Positions 11,801-22,773 of a DNA stretch of 64,000 nt are shown piece by piece (positions within the stretch are counted from its first letter, which is position 1; each line of letters begins with the position of its first letter). A program made the position numbers and the translations under genes. Origin of the DNA: Solea solea (Eukaryota; Chordata; Actinopteri; Pleuronectiformes; Soleidae); assembly GCF_958295425.1 (NCBI RefSeq), contig NC_081140.1, positions 10,935,433 to 10,999,432 on the forward strand, written 5' to 3'. The notes beneath the pieces are model-generated. The model did no database searches. It was not told where the DNA came from and saw only the letters and a program-made list of their open reading frames with translations.

Positions 11801-14800
11801 TTAAATTTATTCATCCCCCTTGCCTTTTAAGAGCCCTTTTTTTCTCTCGGTTCAAGGCACAGAAACCCTCAAAGGAGCAATGAAGCTACTGCAAAAACAA
11901 ACACTCCCTTATTAACTGCAGTGCTCATATTTTATTTGGTGTCTCTTTGTTGCTCAGCCCTTCTACCCAAATGCACAACAATGCAACACCTAAGCATAGC
12001 CCTGATTCTCACTGTAACAGTGCTGATTCCACTTGTTTGTGATCCTCCAGGGAAAAGTAATCGAACCACTGAAAGATTTCCATAAAGATGAGGTCAGAGC
12101 GCTGGGGAGGGAGCTTGGCTTGCCAGAAGAGATTGTCTCCCGACACCCATTTCCAGGCAAGAACATAAACAACCCCATGATGTCACTGCTATGTCAAAAC
12201 TGACTGTACAACATAATTCTCTGCACTGTTGGCTTTTTTTCTTCTTTCTTTGTTTTTTGTTTTGCTTTTTTACCCAGCAGCTTATGCAAATGGACTCAAA
12301 ACACACATCACCCCTTTGTTTTCCTCCCTGTAGGTCCGGGTTTGTCCATCAGAGTCATTTGTGCAGAGGAACCTTACGTTTGTAAGGATTTTGCTGAAAT
12401 AAACAACATCCTAAAAATCATCACAGACTTCTCTGCAAGTGTCAAAAAGGTCAGAATTGTTCAGATGCATAGAAAATGTAATGACAAGCCATGTTTGTGG
12501 AGATTATAAAACAACCTGCAACAGAATCCTAAAATTTTTATTTTTTTCAACTCGTGTGAATCGAGGACTGCCTGTTGTTCATCACACTGAACACTGCCTA
12601 TTGAAAACACCTCTGAGCTTTAGTGCTGATTAGTGTTACGTTTCTGTATGTATAAAATAGCCTAGAATCTGACCAATTCACATTTGAGAATGTTATGGAG
12701 ATTTTTGATTATCAGGTGAGATGACCTATGATGGAGTGATGAGTTAAGTTGAAGATTTTTATTAAAGACAGCTCAGATCTGAGAAGAACTGAGACAATGC
12801 CTGACAGCTGAACAGTAAGGCATCATCGCAGACTCTGGCGAGCAGCGTGCCCAGTCTGATCCATTTAGTTAGTAAGCCTTGAGATAGTGTATCAGTCCAG
12901 ATGCCTGGTGCTTTGGTATCTAGTGAGGGAACCTTGAAATGTGCCTAGTTTGTGTCTTATCCTAAGTTATGGCTGTTAATATTGTACAGTAGATCTGCTT
13001 ATAACTGAACTTGAACTGCTGTTGCTGGGAAATTGAGAGCGGCGCTTGTTTGTTAATCATACACAATAAACCCTGCTCCCTTTTAGACTTATGCTCGAGT
13101 TTGACCCAATCTGTTTTAGGACAGACAAATCCATCTGCAAGACCAAATAAACATGAGCTCACTGACTGGTCTGGTTTCCAGTCTGTAAATCAACTCCAAC
13201 CATCACAGTCTACTGGTGAAATATGTAAAAGCATAAAAATGCTGTAGGAACACAAACTGTCTGTAGATGTGTCTCATTGGTTAAGCAGAATTAATGATCC
13301 ATCAGCATTTCCCTGCAGTTGTTTGCGAGCTCTGACTATTTCTGAGGAAAGAACTTAGGAAAAGCATCAACACAACAAACATGACCAGTACCTCAAACAG
13401 TGCAGTGGAAGCTCAGCCTGGTTAGTTATGCATTTTTAATAATTAGGAGCCTCTGCTGGTTGGTTGGTCACATTACACCAGTGAGACCAGTGACCATGAG
13501 AATAAGTGCTTGTGAGGTTTCTGCTCTTTGATTTTGATAATTACTGACAACCCATCCATCTCTCCCCCCAGCCCCATACCCTGCTGCAGAGAGTCAAGTC
13601 ATGCATATCAGACGAGGAGGAGGAGAAGCTCATGCAGATCACCAGCCTTCATTCACTCAATGCCTTCCTGCTGCCCATCAAAACTGTTGGCGTCCAGGTA
13701 GTTAATTCCACCAGTGTGTCTGTGTCTTTATATTGTCTGTACTCAGTCCCACCTGAATCAGTTGATGGTCAAGAAAATGTAATCATTTAAAACATAATGA
13801 CGATGTAATGAAAACACTACTTCTGATAAACAGCATAGTTCAGTTAGATGTTTTTTTTCCACTATAATGTAGAAAATGCTGACAATGTGGTGCCAAGTGA
13901 TGCTTCTGCCTCTGTAACAAGAAACAATGTAACATAATTTATAAACTGTGTCCTTCATCTGAAAACAGGTTCTGTAAAGCAATACTATTTTACTTGACTG
14001 TGGGAGTGTTTGTGTGTTTACACCAGCACCACAGGGGCGGGTGGGGACAGCTGACTAACGGGATGATGGGGGTTCTGTTTAGCAGTAGAATTCCCCTCTG
14101 AAACCCTTCTTTTCAGTCAAACTCCAACAATGTTGCTCTACCTAGCACAATGTTGCTGCAGCACGAGAATTAATCGCTGGTCTACAGAGTCTATTAGATT
14201 AAAATCTTTGTCCAACGAGTTTTACACACTGCTGATTGAGTCATCAGCAGTGTGTAAAACTCTTTGGACAAAGATTTTAATCTAATAGACCTTCATTTAT
14301 ATTTAAAAGCTATGCAGTACAAGGATTTGGCTGCAAATATGTGGAGAATTCTTTTGTCACTGAAGGGCAGTGAAGGCTTGAAAGAGTTATGTGTCACTCT
14401 TGCTGTTTGTCTTCTTTTGTTGAAACGTACATTTTGTGGGTAGCCATGAACACACCCACACACAAATGGTGTCTCGGTTTTGACTTTTTGTCTCCCAACT
14501 CCGTCTAGCCAAGGAAAGGATCTGTTATGGCTCATTTCATTGTTTTCCACTGAGTTGCTGACGTGTACAAAGGACCTGTTCTTTAGTAAAGGTTAAACAT
14601 GGCAATAGACAAAGAACACTAGTGTCATAGTAGTGGTAGTTTATCCTGATCTTAAGTGTTCCCTGGTGAGAGTGATGGTTACAACTGTTAACTTCCTCCA
14701 ATTGCTTCAGTCGGCCAGCGGCTGTGTCTTTGTGTGGGTGTTTCCTGTTACTTCACGTCTTAAGCCCAAGTTTTAAATTTATCCCAAACCTCAAATTGTG

Positions 14801-16531
14801 GGGCAGACAGGAGACTGTAGACAAACATAGACGGGTCTCACTGCCTGTGGAATTTGTTGAAATGAAAAAGGGCACATTATGTCAACTTAGTAACATCACT
14901 GTTTATCTTAACACAAAACAAAATGGAAGGAAAAATGTTCTAATCCTACAAGCATTGATTTTTTTTTTCTTAGGTGCTTTGTTAAGACTGAAGTGTTAGA
15001 AATTTGCTCAAATGGTTTTCCATGTCTGTCTCAGGGTGACTGCCGATCCTACAGTTACGTGTGTGGCATCACAAGTAAAGAGTCTCCACACTGGGAATCT
15101 CTCATGTTCCTGGCCAGACTCATCCCTCGCATGTGCCATAGCATCAATAGGTAATACACAAATCCTTCCATTCTTCATATCTCCTTAGCGACATGCCACA
15201 TTGGAAACGGGTCAGTACAACACACAGACCCATTCATTCATTCCTCCGTGTACGTCTCTGTTTTTCCAGAGTCGTGTATGTATTTGGGTCCCATGTGAAG
15301 GAGCCTCCAACAGACATTACTCCAACCTTCCTGACCACAGGCGTTCTAAGCACGCTCAGACAGGCTGACTTTGTAGCCCACTCTATCCTTAGAGAGTCTG
15401 GTAAGTGTGCGTGACATTTAAGTTAACACTGTGTAACTAAGGCACTGTTGATAATTGAGGCGTATTTATATATTCTGTCACTATGTGTCAGCAGTATGAA
15501 TAACACAGCAAGAGGTTCTGTTGAGCCATACAGCTTTTTTCTTAAGCCTGGATTCGGTATTTCAACTTGTGTAACCAGACTAGTGTACTTGGGTGCATAC
15601 TTGCGTCTATAAAGGGAATTTCACATCTCCAGTGTCAAAGCAAATATTTGGGAAATGTACACGGGGGGTTACAGAGAAAGTAAATGTGTGACTGCCACAA
15701 TCCACCAAATAGACATGAGTTTGTTTTCAAATGATTTTCAGAATCAGTTTTAAGGCGTTTCCACATTAATTTTGATGCACCCTCACTATTCGCTACAAAG
15801 AGAGTGTATTTCAGACCAGAAAAAGACCAGACCAGAAAAAAATTGGATCATGGAAAGAAACCATGTTCACTCATTTTTATTCAACAAAAAGAAGAGGTAA
15901 AGAAATACCTAGGTACAGCCGACACCGAAAAAGAGAGCTTGCTTGTTTTTGGAGCTTAAACTTTGCCACTTTATTGCTTTAGGACAAGATGTCAGTCAGA
16001 CAGTTTAAAGATTTATGAAAGGAGCCATTTGTTTTGCATTCACATGAGTTAGATTTTTACCTGTCTGAAACTAAATTATCGCTTTGTGATATTCTGTTGC
16101 TGATGTGATGGCTAACTGGGTGTCTTTTTCATTTAGGCTACTCTGGTAAGATCAGCCAGATGCCGGTCATCCTGACCCCCCTGCACTTTGACCGTGATCC
16201 ACTGCAGAAGCAGCCATCCTGCCGGCGGTCTGTGGTGGTGCGGACCTTCATCACCAGCGACTTCATGACTGGCATCCCCGCAATGCCTGGCAACCACATC
16301 CCAGAAGAGGTATGGAAAGATTCACCAACTTAGGTTGAGGGATTGATCCATCGTATTTAAATATACAGTTATTTCCATCCATTGTTTAAGTGTCTTAGCA
16401 GTGCTTTATCTTGTTGTCTATTTTTCCAGGTGGTGCTAAAGATGGTGAATGAGATCCAGAAGATTCCAGGCATCTCCAGAGTCATGTATGATCTGACCTC
16501 CAAACCACCAGGCACCACAGAGTGGGAGTAA
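5834..16531 (+). CDS. gmps: GMP synthase (glutamine-hydrolysing), complete, 16 coding exons
   Basis: Cytosolic/nuclear enzyme that aminates XMP to GMP using ATP and glutamine, the last step of guanylate synthesis. Coding exons: 5834-5860, 8233-8405, 8530-8644, 8932-9029, 9424-9527, 9743-9936, 10559-10724, 10883-11034, 11122-11295, 12051-12156, 12334-12449, 13572-13697, 15035-15150, 15270-15400, 16137-16309, 16430-16531. Joined in frame they total 2073 nt, 690 residues, against 693 in human. The start is MALCNGDSK, identical to the human N terminus, in a CTCCATGG context. The class I glutamine amidotransferase domain has GICYGMQ with nucleophile Cys101, and QFHPE with His187 and Glu189. The ATP-pyrophosphatase P-loop SGGVDS is at 241-246, followed by the C-terminal dimerisation domain ending in KPPGTTEWE. 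All introns are GT-AG except intron 10 (GC-AG). No key residue is missing, so the gene should be functional. Confidence 0.97.
6722..7015 (+). repeat. Retroposon-like repeat in gmps intron 1
   Basis: Starts GTCACACGGTGATGCAGTG, runs through TGTGGAGATTGCATGTTCTC, TAATTGGACACTGAATTGAC and GGGATTGGCTCCAGCC, and ends GGATAAAGCGGTAGAAAATT plus a GATGGA tail. This full-length-type copy is on the plus strand; reversed relatives lie at 29050-29183, 41604-41740, 47648-47938 and 60530-60730. It is an abundant teleost SINE/LINE-tail element, and its tail side resembles microsatellite-tailed retroposons. It overlaps no gmps exon. Confidence 0.65.
12157..12333 (+). other. gmps: GC-AG intron 10 of gmps
   Basis: Exon 10 ends CCA-TTT-CCA-G and the intron opens GCAAGAAC. 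The exon resumes after CCCTGTAG with GT-CCG-GGT-TTG. Only this junction gives the invariant HPFPGPGL reading across the splice; no GT donor nearby preserves the frame. The donor CAG|GCAAGA has the strong flanking consensus typical of functional GC donors. Confidence 0.9.
14189..14290. repeat. Near-perfect 102-bp inverted repeat (hairpin) in gmps intron 12
   Basis: Left arm 14189-14236 and right arm 14243-14290 are reverse complements over 48 bp with one mismatch (C versus the A-matching position in CCAACGAG/CTCTTTGG), separated by a six-base loop TGAGTC. Outer ends read GTCTATTAGATT and AATCTAATAGAC. No target duplication is obvious at the flanks. It could be a very small MITE, a template-switch product or a small-RNA hairpin source. 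Confidence 0.9.
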
Positions 16532-18330
16532 AACACCGATGTGATGTCACACCAACAGGACACACACGCACTCACACACACACAATGCACAAACACACTC
16601 AACATAATTCAGAGAGAGCTGGTGAACTCCTCTGCTCCTCTTCTGTACTTCCTCCCTTTCAACCTCTCTCCTTCTCACCACTCCTCTCCCCTCTAGCCCC
16701 GCCCCCACCCCCCCACCCTCCTCTTTAACATTCCCAAGGAAGGCAGACTGTACTGTGATGAGCGCAAAAGCAAAGGCGCTACCACTCTGCTCTCCCCATC
16801 ACTCCTCCCTAGTCTTAATATTTTTGGTGATAGGGATTGATAAATGTTGGTTATTGATAATGTATTGTTATTTTGATCCATATTTTTCTCTCTGTGACAA
16901 AAAAAAAGATAAATTGCTGCTTCCTTTTGTGAGGTTAACCATTAAAGGCAAGTGGCAAGAAGCTGTGAAAGTTCAGAAAGTGAACTTGATGTTGTGCCTC
17001 AGGTTATGGAAAGAGCTGAACATGAAAGAAGCAAACAGTGTAATGAAATAGAAAAAAAAACATAGTAGTATTTGAAACTCAACGCAATTGTTGTCTGTCT
17101 TTTGTTGTCGGATGTTTTTGTTGTATTACTGTGGGTCAGATTGTTCTCCGCCCCAAGTCTATCTCAGTTAGTTAATTTTTCTCTTTCTGCCTGTATACTG
17201 TGCTCTGAAATAGGTTGTTGAGCAGAAGTACGACAGAACAGACAACCTGTTTGACCAATCAACCAACCTTAAGCTTTTTGTTTTGCCAAAAGTAGAATAT
17301 ACTGTGGTGATGTATAATATTGTGGGCTCCTCTGGTGATCTCGCTGTATCCACTGGAAGAGCAGTCATTAAGGGTATCTTCAGCGTGATGGCCGCTGTGC
17401 AGGAGGCCAGAACGATGGGTAAATGTTTGTGCCTGGTTTTTTTTGTTTTTGTTTTTTTATATAACCCAAACTGGACTCTTGCTGTTTCCAGAGAAGAGGA
17501 TGTAACACTGTCACTGTTTCTCCTGATGCTGCAATCTGTATGCTTTTTAACAAAACTAAACATGGCAAGATCACTAATATCAAATTTAGGATTATGTTAC
17601 AGTTTAAATCCACATTGTCTAAATTGCTTTTGTCACTTCATACTCGCGACATGTTTTTGCATATTTCATTTTTTTTTCCCTCACTCATTAATCCCTGATT
17701 CTTTATCAACACAACAGAATCAAACATCCAGTGGGACCTTCTCAAACGTATTACTGTCTAGTGTCAAAGAGCATCTTATGAGAACTGTTAACGTGTTCGC
17801 TGTCATTCATTTCTAGTTTTCAGTCAGGTCAGTGAACACAGTGCTCAGGTTTAACTGAGTGTTTAAACGTTGTTGTTGTGCCCCATTAGAAACATTTTAC
17901 TTGGACACGATGGTTCTCTCACCTCCAGAATTTATCTTCATCCCTCTCCCCCTCTGTTATATCCTCCTCACCATTTAGTGACAAAATACTCCTAATGCAA
18001 AAACATTGGTTTTCTTAACTTGTCTTAAATGCTTCCAGTGTTTCTCCCTCAGTTCTGCCTTTTATGCGTGCGTTTTATGTTGCATATATCTCCATAGAAC
18101 AGCTCGGCGATAACCGACATAAAATGTTTGTAGGCTGATTTACTTGCAATATTGATAAGATTAAGTTATGCAACTCTTTGTCTGATGTTATATTTTGTTT
18201 TTTTTCTGTTCAACAATGCTTGTTCTCCTCAGTAATGTGCCTCAAAACAAGCCACTGCATGCAGTTTCAACAAAGACCACATTTGTACAATGGACAACTG
18301 AGCTTTAATAAAGACCTCCATGTTGAAACT
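16532..18330 (+). other. gmps: gmps 3' UTR region
   Basis: After the TAA at 16529-16531 the sequence is non-coding, with CA-rich and CT-rich stretches (16560-16730). The first well-formed AATAAA followed by a GT/T-rich downstream element is at 18307, implying a 3' UTR of about 1.8 kb if that site is used. An ATTAAA near 16941 could give a shorter form. A 177-codon open frame at 17283-17816 lies here and is treated as chance. Confidence 0.5.
18307..18312 (+). terminator. gmps: Candidate gmps poly(A) signal
   Basis: Canonical AATAAA in the context GCTTTAATAAAGACC, with GTGGTCTTCCCTGTT-type GU-rich sequence about 35 bp further on. It is the best signal between the gmps stop codon and the next gene. 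Confidence 0.5.
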
Positions 18331-18737
18331 TTTCAGATTACTGTGGTCTTCCCTGTTAAATTGCTCACTTCTTAGAGTGGATATATAACATGTGATGTGG
18401 GAAGATGGTCCTAAATGATCTGGGTTATCAAATTAGTACAGGATGTGTGTTTTGTGATGAAGCATGTGATGGTACAGGGTCTCATCCCTCAGGTCTCATT
18501 TATTCATTTAGCAGTTGTCTTGTTTTGCACTAATAAGGAGAAGAAGAATTCACAGAACTTGCTCGAGTTCCCCCCTCCCCCTTTTTTTTCCCTTCCACAG
18601 AGCCTTTTTAAAAGTGCACAGAGCTGCCTGTTTGAAAGTAGAATCTTTGTGAATGGCGGTACATAATTGATTTCTCGCAAAACTAATCCGCATCAGTCAG
18701 GCGTCTCGTGGCCCTGAGACGGATCACAAGAGCTCAA

Positions 18738-18790
<53 letters not shown>

Positions 18791-19619
18791 AAATACAACC
18801 TCCCTTTTTCCTCAGAAAATGACATATGATGTAATAGTGACACGGCTATAGCGTTGGAAGGCGAAATGTATTCGTTTCATAAAGAAGAGATTATTTGTGT
18901 TTATTGGGCCCCTCCTGAGTCAGCAGATGTCCCTCTGTGAGCTGTGCATTCATGTGTGTTAGTCCCCACTGGCTGAGAGACAAGCGCAGACAAGTTCAGT
19001 CACCCATCAACACACACAAGAACCACACTCGGGGGACAAGCTGTGATTTTGGAACTGTAGCCATGTCATGGTGATGTGCATAGGCTGCACAAGTTACCAC
19101 ATGCAGCTGCTAATTAACTCCTGGCCTGTGGCACTTTGTCCTCTGCATCTGACTTGAGTGCAGACAGATGAAGTGATTGGTATTTATTTACAGGAGAAAA
19201 GATGGAAAGCAAAGAAATCATTTGAAATGTCTTTTCATTTGTTTCAGTTCAATTCAATTCAAAAGCCTCCATTTGTCCCCAGGGGACATCTCGATTTGAC
19301 ATTTAGGAACAGTAAACAAAAAAAGAACACGTGAAAAGAAATAAATAAATAAATAATAAAAAAATAACACATTTGTTGGTAGAAATGTGTTTCAATATAT
19401 ATAATGAAAATACATAATGAAATCAAATTTTGCTTTTTCAAATTTCACCAAAACTATTCAGCTCTAATTATTTTTGCATAATCTGACGTTCTCCTCATGA
19501 CTTCTGCTCTGTTGCAACTGTTGCTTACCTTGTGCAGCACGTCTCCCCGGGGAGCAGATAAGACACCTGTTGCACTCCACTGTCTGCCACAGTGAGAGAG
19601 ACTTCGACATTGTCATAGC
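18331..19619. other. Intergenic spacer between gmps and the class C receptor
   Basis: No coding content is seen. A (CA)25 microsatellite occupies 18739-18788. At about 19244-19320 a repeat fragment contains CTCCATTTGTCCCCAGGGG and resembles one at 62868-62945. The receptor promoter should lie in the last few hundred bases, but no diagnostic element was recognised. Confidence 0.5.
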
Positions 19620-22600
19620 ATGGAATTCGGCCAACTCTTGCTTGGATTATGTGCCTTTTTCTACTGTCACGGATTTGTTTCAGCCGGAGCCACATGCAAG
19701 CTGAAGGCCAAGTTCAACCTGAGTGGTTACAAGAATGTGGACAAGAAGAAGGTGGTTATTGGAGGGATGTTTCCTGTTCACATGCGTGTTGTCGCCTCTG
19801 CACGCAACACTTCCAGGGTGCCTGTGTCCGAAGGGTGTGAGGGGTGAGCTGTTCATGTCTTTTCTTCATTGTGAATGTATTGTTTGTCTCACCTTTACCT
19901 TCAGCCTATGTTAGAATGTATTCAACAAGTCATAATAATCAAAGCAAATGCAAAATATTTAATTTTTTTAGCTCTTGAGGAGAATAATTTCACTTGAGCA
20001 ACTTAATTGTCTTTAAGGCTCACTTTGGTCTGTGAGGTGTCTGATTATACAACTCAAATTAAGACAGAGCAGGGCAGCACCACTGGGGCCAATTATCCAC
20101 ATTATCATGAAGACAGTCCACTGCAGTGTGATGAGAAATAACAATCTGTGTGTATTTGTATTAACATTAACTCAAGTAGTTTTAGTATATCTTGGATTTC
20201 TAGTTTGCATGTGTACCTTTTTTTTTATTATTAAATAAAGTCTGTGTTTGTCACCATCATCCTCCAGGTTTAACTTCCGCACCTTCAGATGGACCCAGAC
20301 CATGCTGTTTGCCATTAATGAAATTAACAGTCGGGACGACTTGCTACCAAATACCGATCTGGGCTATGTCATCTATGACTCTTGCTTCACCATCTCCAAG
20401 GCCGTGGAGGGAACCCTCACCTACCTGACGGGCCAGGATGAGGCCGTGCCCAACTACCGCTGTGGGAATGGGCCGCCTCAGGCTGCTTTAGTGGGTGCTG
20501 GGGGCTCTGATCTCTCCATTGCCACCGCCAGGATACTGGGACTTTATCACTTCCCACAGGTAAAGAAATGGTGAGAGACTGAAATAAAAGACCAGGATTT
20601 ATCAACATAATGAGACATGTTCAAACTCTTATTTGTAGGTCAGCTATTTTTCATCATGCTCTGCCTTGGAAAGTAAGTTCCAGTTCCCCACCTTCCTGAG
20701 GACCATTCCCAATGACAAGCACCAGTCTACAGCCATGGCCCAGCTTGTGCTGCACTTCGGCTGGACCTGGGTTGGCACCATAGCTGCAGATGATGATTAT
20801 GGCAAGTATGGTATCAAAGACTTCAGTGAGCAGGTGGAGGATGCTGGTGTCTGCATCTCCTTCGCTGAAACCCTGCCCAAGGTAATCACTTCATCCTTCC
20901 TGTCTGTATTTTACTCTCCCACTGGCTATTTTGATCACAAGAATGCAATTTCTGTCATTTAATATTCCTGTTAAAAGAAACTTTGTTTATAACCCTTGTA
21001 TAAACTTCAGAGCGGTTCATCAGAGGACATCCAGCGTATTGTGGATACTGTAGTTGAGTCCACGGCCAAGATCATTGTGGTCTTCTCATCAGACGTAGAC
21101 CTCAGTCCTCTCATCCTTGAGCTCGTCCGACACAATGTCACCAATCGCACCTTCATAGCCAGTGAAGCCTGGGTCACCTCTGCTCTCATCAACCAGCCTG
21201 GGGTCAGTGCTAAGTCGAGTGACGACTTAGAGTAAAAGAAAACCAAGCGGTTACTGATGAGTCTTAAGATAACTAAAAAAAGGTCACAGTTTGAGAGCTG
21301 AGACTGATGATTTGCCTGTTTTGATCCAGGTCACCTCATTGCTGGGTGGTACACTGGGATTTGGGCTGAAGAGAGCAGACATTCCACAACTTCAGAGCCA
21401 TCTACTGGATCTGGACCCCTATGCTGACTCTCTGACTGAAATATTCTGGGAGACGGTGAGTTTATAAAGCTGTTGAAGTGAACCAAGAAGCTCTGAGTCA
21501 CGACTGACCTGTTAAAATGATGAGCGTTGTTACAAGTCTGTGACTCGAACAAAAACACAAAGAAAAGTTTTCAACCAAGGTTTTTTCTCCTCACAGTTGT
21601 TTAATTGCACACTGGACATGAGCAGAGCTATGAGAGAGGCCAGAAAGAATAACAGCACACAGTCCAGGACAGTGAGGGCGGTTCCTGACGGACTGTGTAC
21701 AGGGACGGAGTCTCTGGCAAAGGTCACTAACACATACTCTGATGTTTCCCAGTTACGAGTCACCTACAGGTTAGTTCTCACCATTACTGATGTTAATGAT
21801 ATTAACAAGGCAACAAAAACCTGTTCATCTTAATGCTTCTGCAACACTCACATTTGTCACCTCTTCTACAAGGAATACATCAATTATTGTCCGCAATATA
21901 AAGGTCGTTTGACCAAAATTACATTCATTAATGCTTAAATCTGAAGATGTCTGCCTTACAAAGTCTCAAAAAATACTGAAATATTAAAAATAATTCTTAT
22001 AAATAATTCTTTTAATATTAAGTCATTTCATAGTAGATATTTCTGGAATACATTTGTTGACATTGCTTTACAAAAAAGCAACCACAAAACAATGGTTGCT
22101 ATTTAGACAGAAACATACAAACTAGTGAATGAAATGCTTGTGATGATGTGATGATCTCCCCACAGTGTATATAAAGCTGTGTACGCTGTGGCAAACGCCT
22201 TACACAACCTGGAGCACTGTGTAGACGGACAGGGACCTTTTAAACAAGGCTCCTGTGCTGACATCACCAGCTTTGAGCCATGGCAGGTGTGTGTGTGTGT
22301 GTTTGTTCATTATTTTACGCTATTATAATTATGAATAGTAGTAGTAGTAGCATTATAAGTGTGTGTTTGAACTTGTACATTGACGTAACAATGACTCCAT
22401 CTCTCTCACATTTAGCTGATGTACTACCTGAAGAATGTGCGCTACTCGGTGCCACACACAGGCGAAGAGGTATACTTCACGAACGGGGATGTGGAAGGCT
22501 ACTATGACATCATCAACTGGCAGGTCAACAGTCAGGGCGAGTTATCATACATCACTGTGGGACAGTTCAATGGCTCCGCAGCTCCAGAGAACAAGATGAC

Positions 22601-22738
22601 CATCACAAATAACTCCATTGTGTGGAACAATGAAGAGCTGCAGGTCAGGAGCATTGTTGATAGAGAGCACTGTTAGGGTCCATGTATATTTTATGTCTCT
22701 TTTAGTGTCAGCCTTCTATAAATCTATATCTACCTAAG

Positions 22739-22773
<35 letters not shown>

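Noticed and set aside
17283..17816. 177-codon open frame on the + strand
   Set aside because: It lies in the gmps 3' UTR, is crossed by overlapping open frames on the other strand, contains long Phe/Leu/Cys low-complexity runs from T-rich DNA and resembles no protein family.
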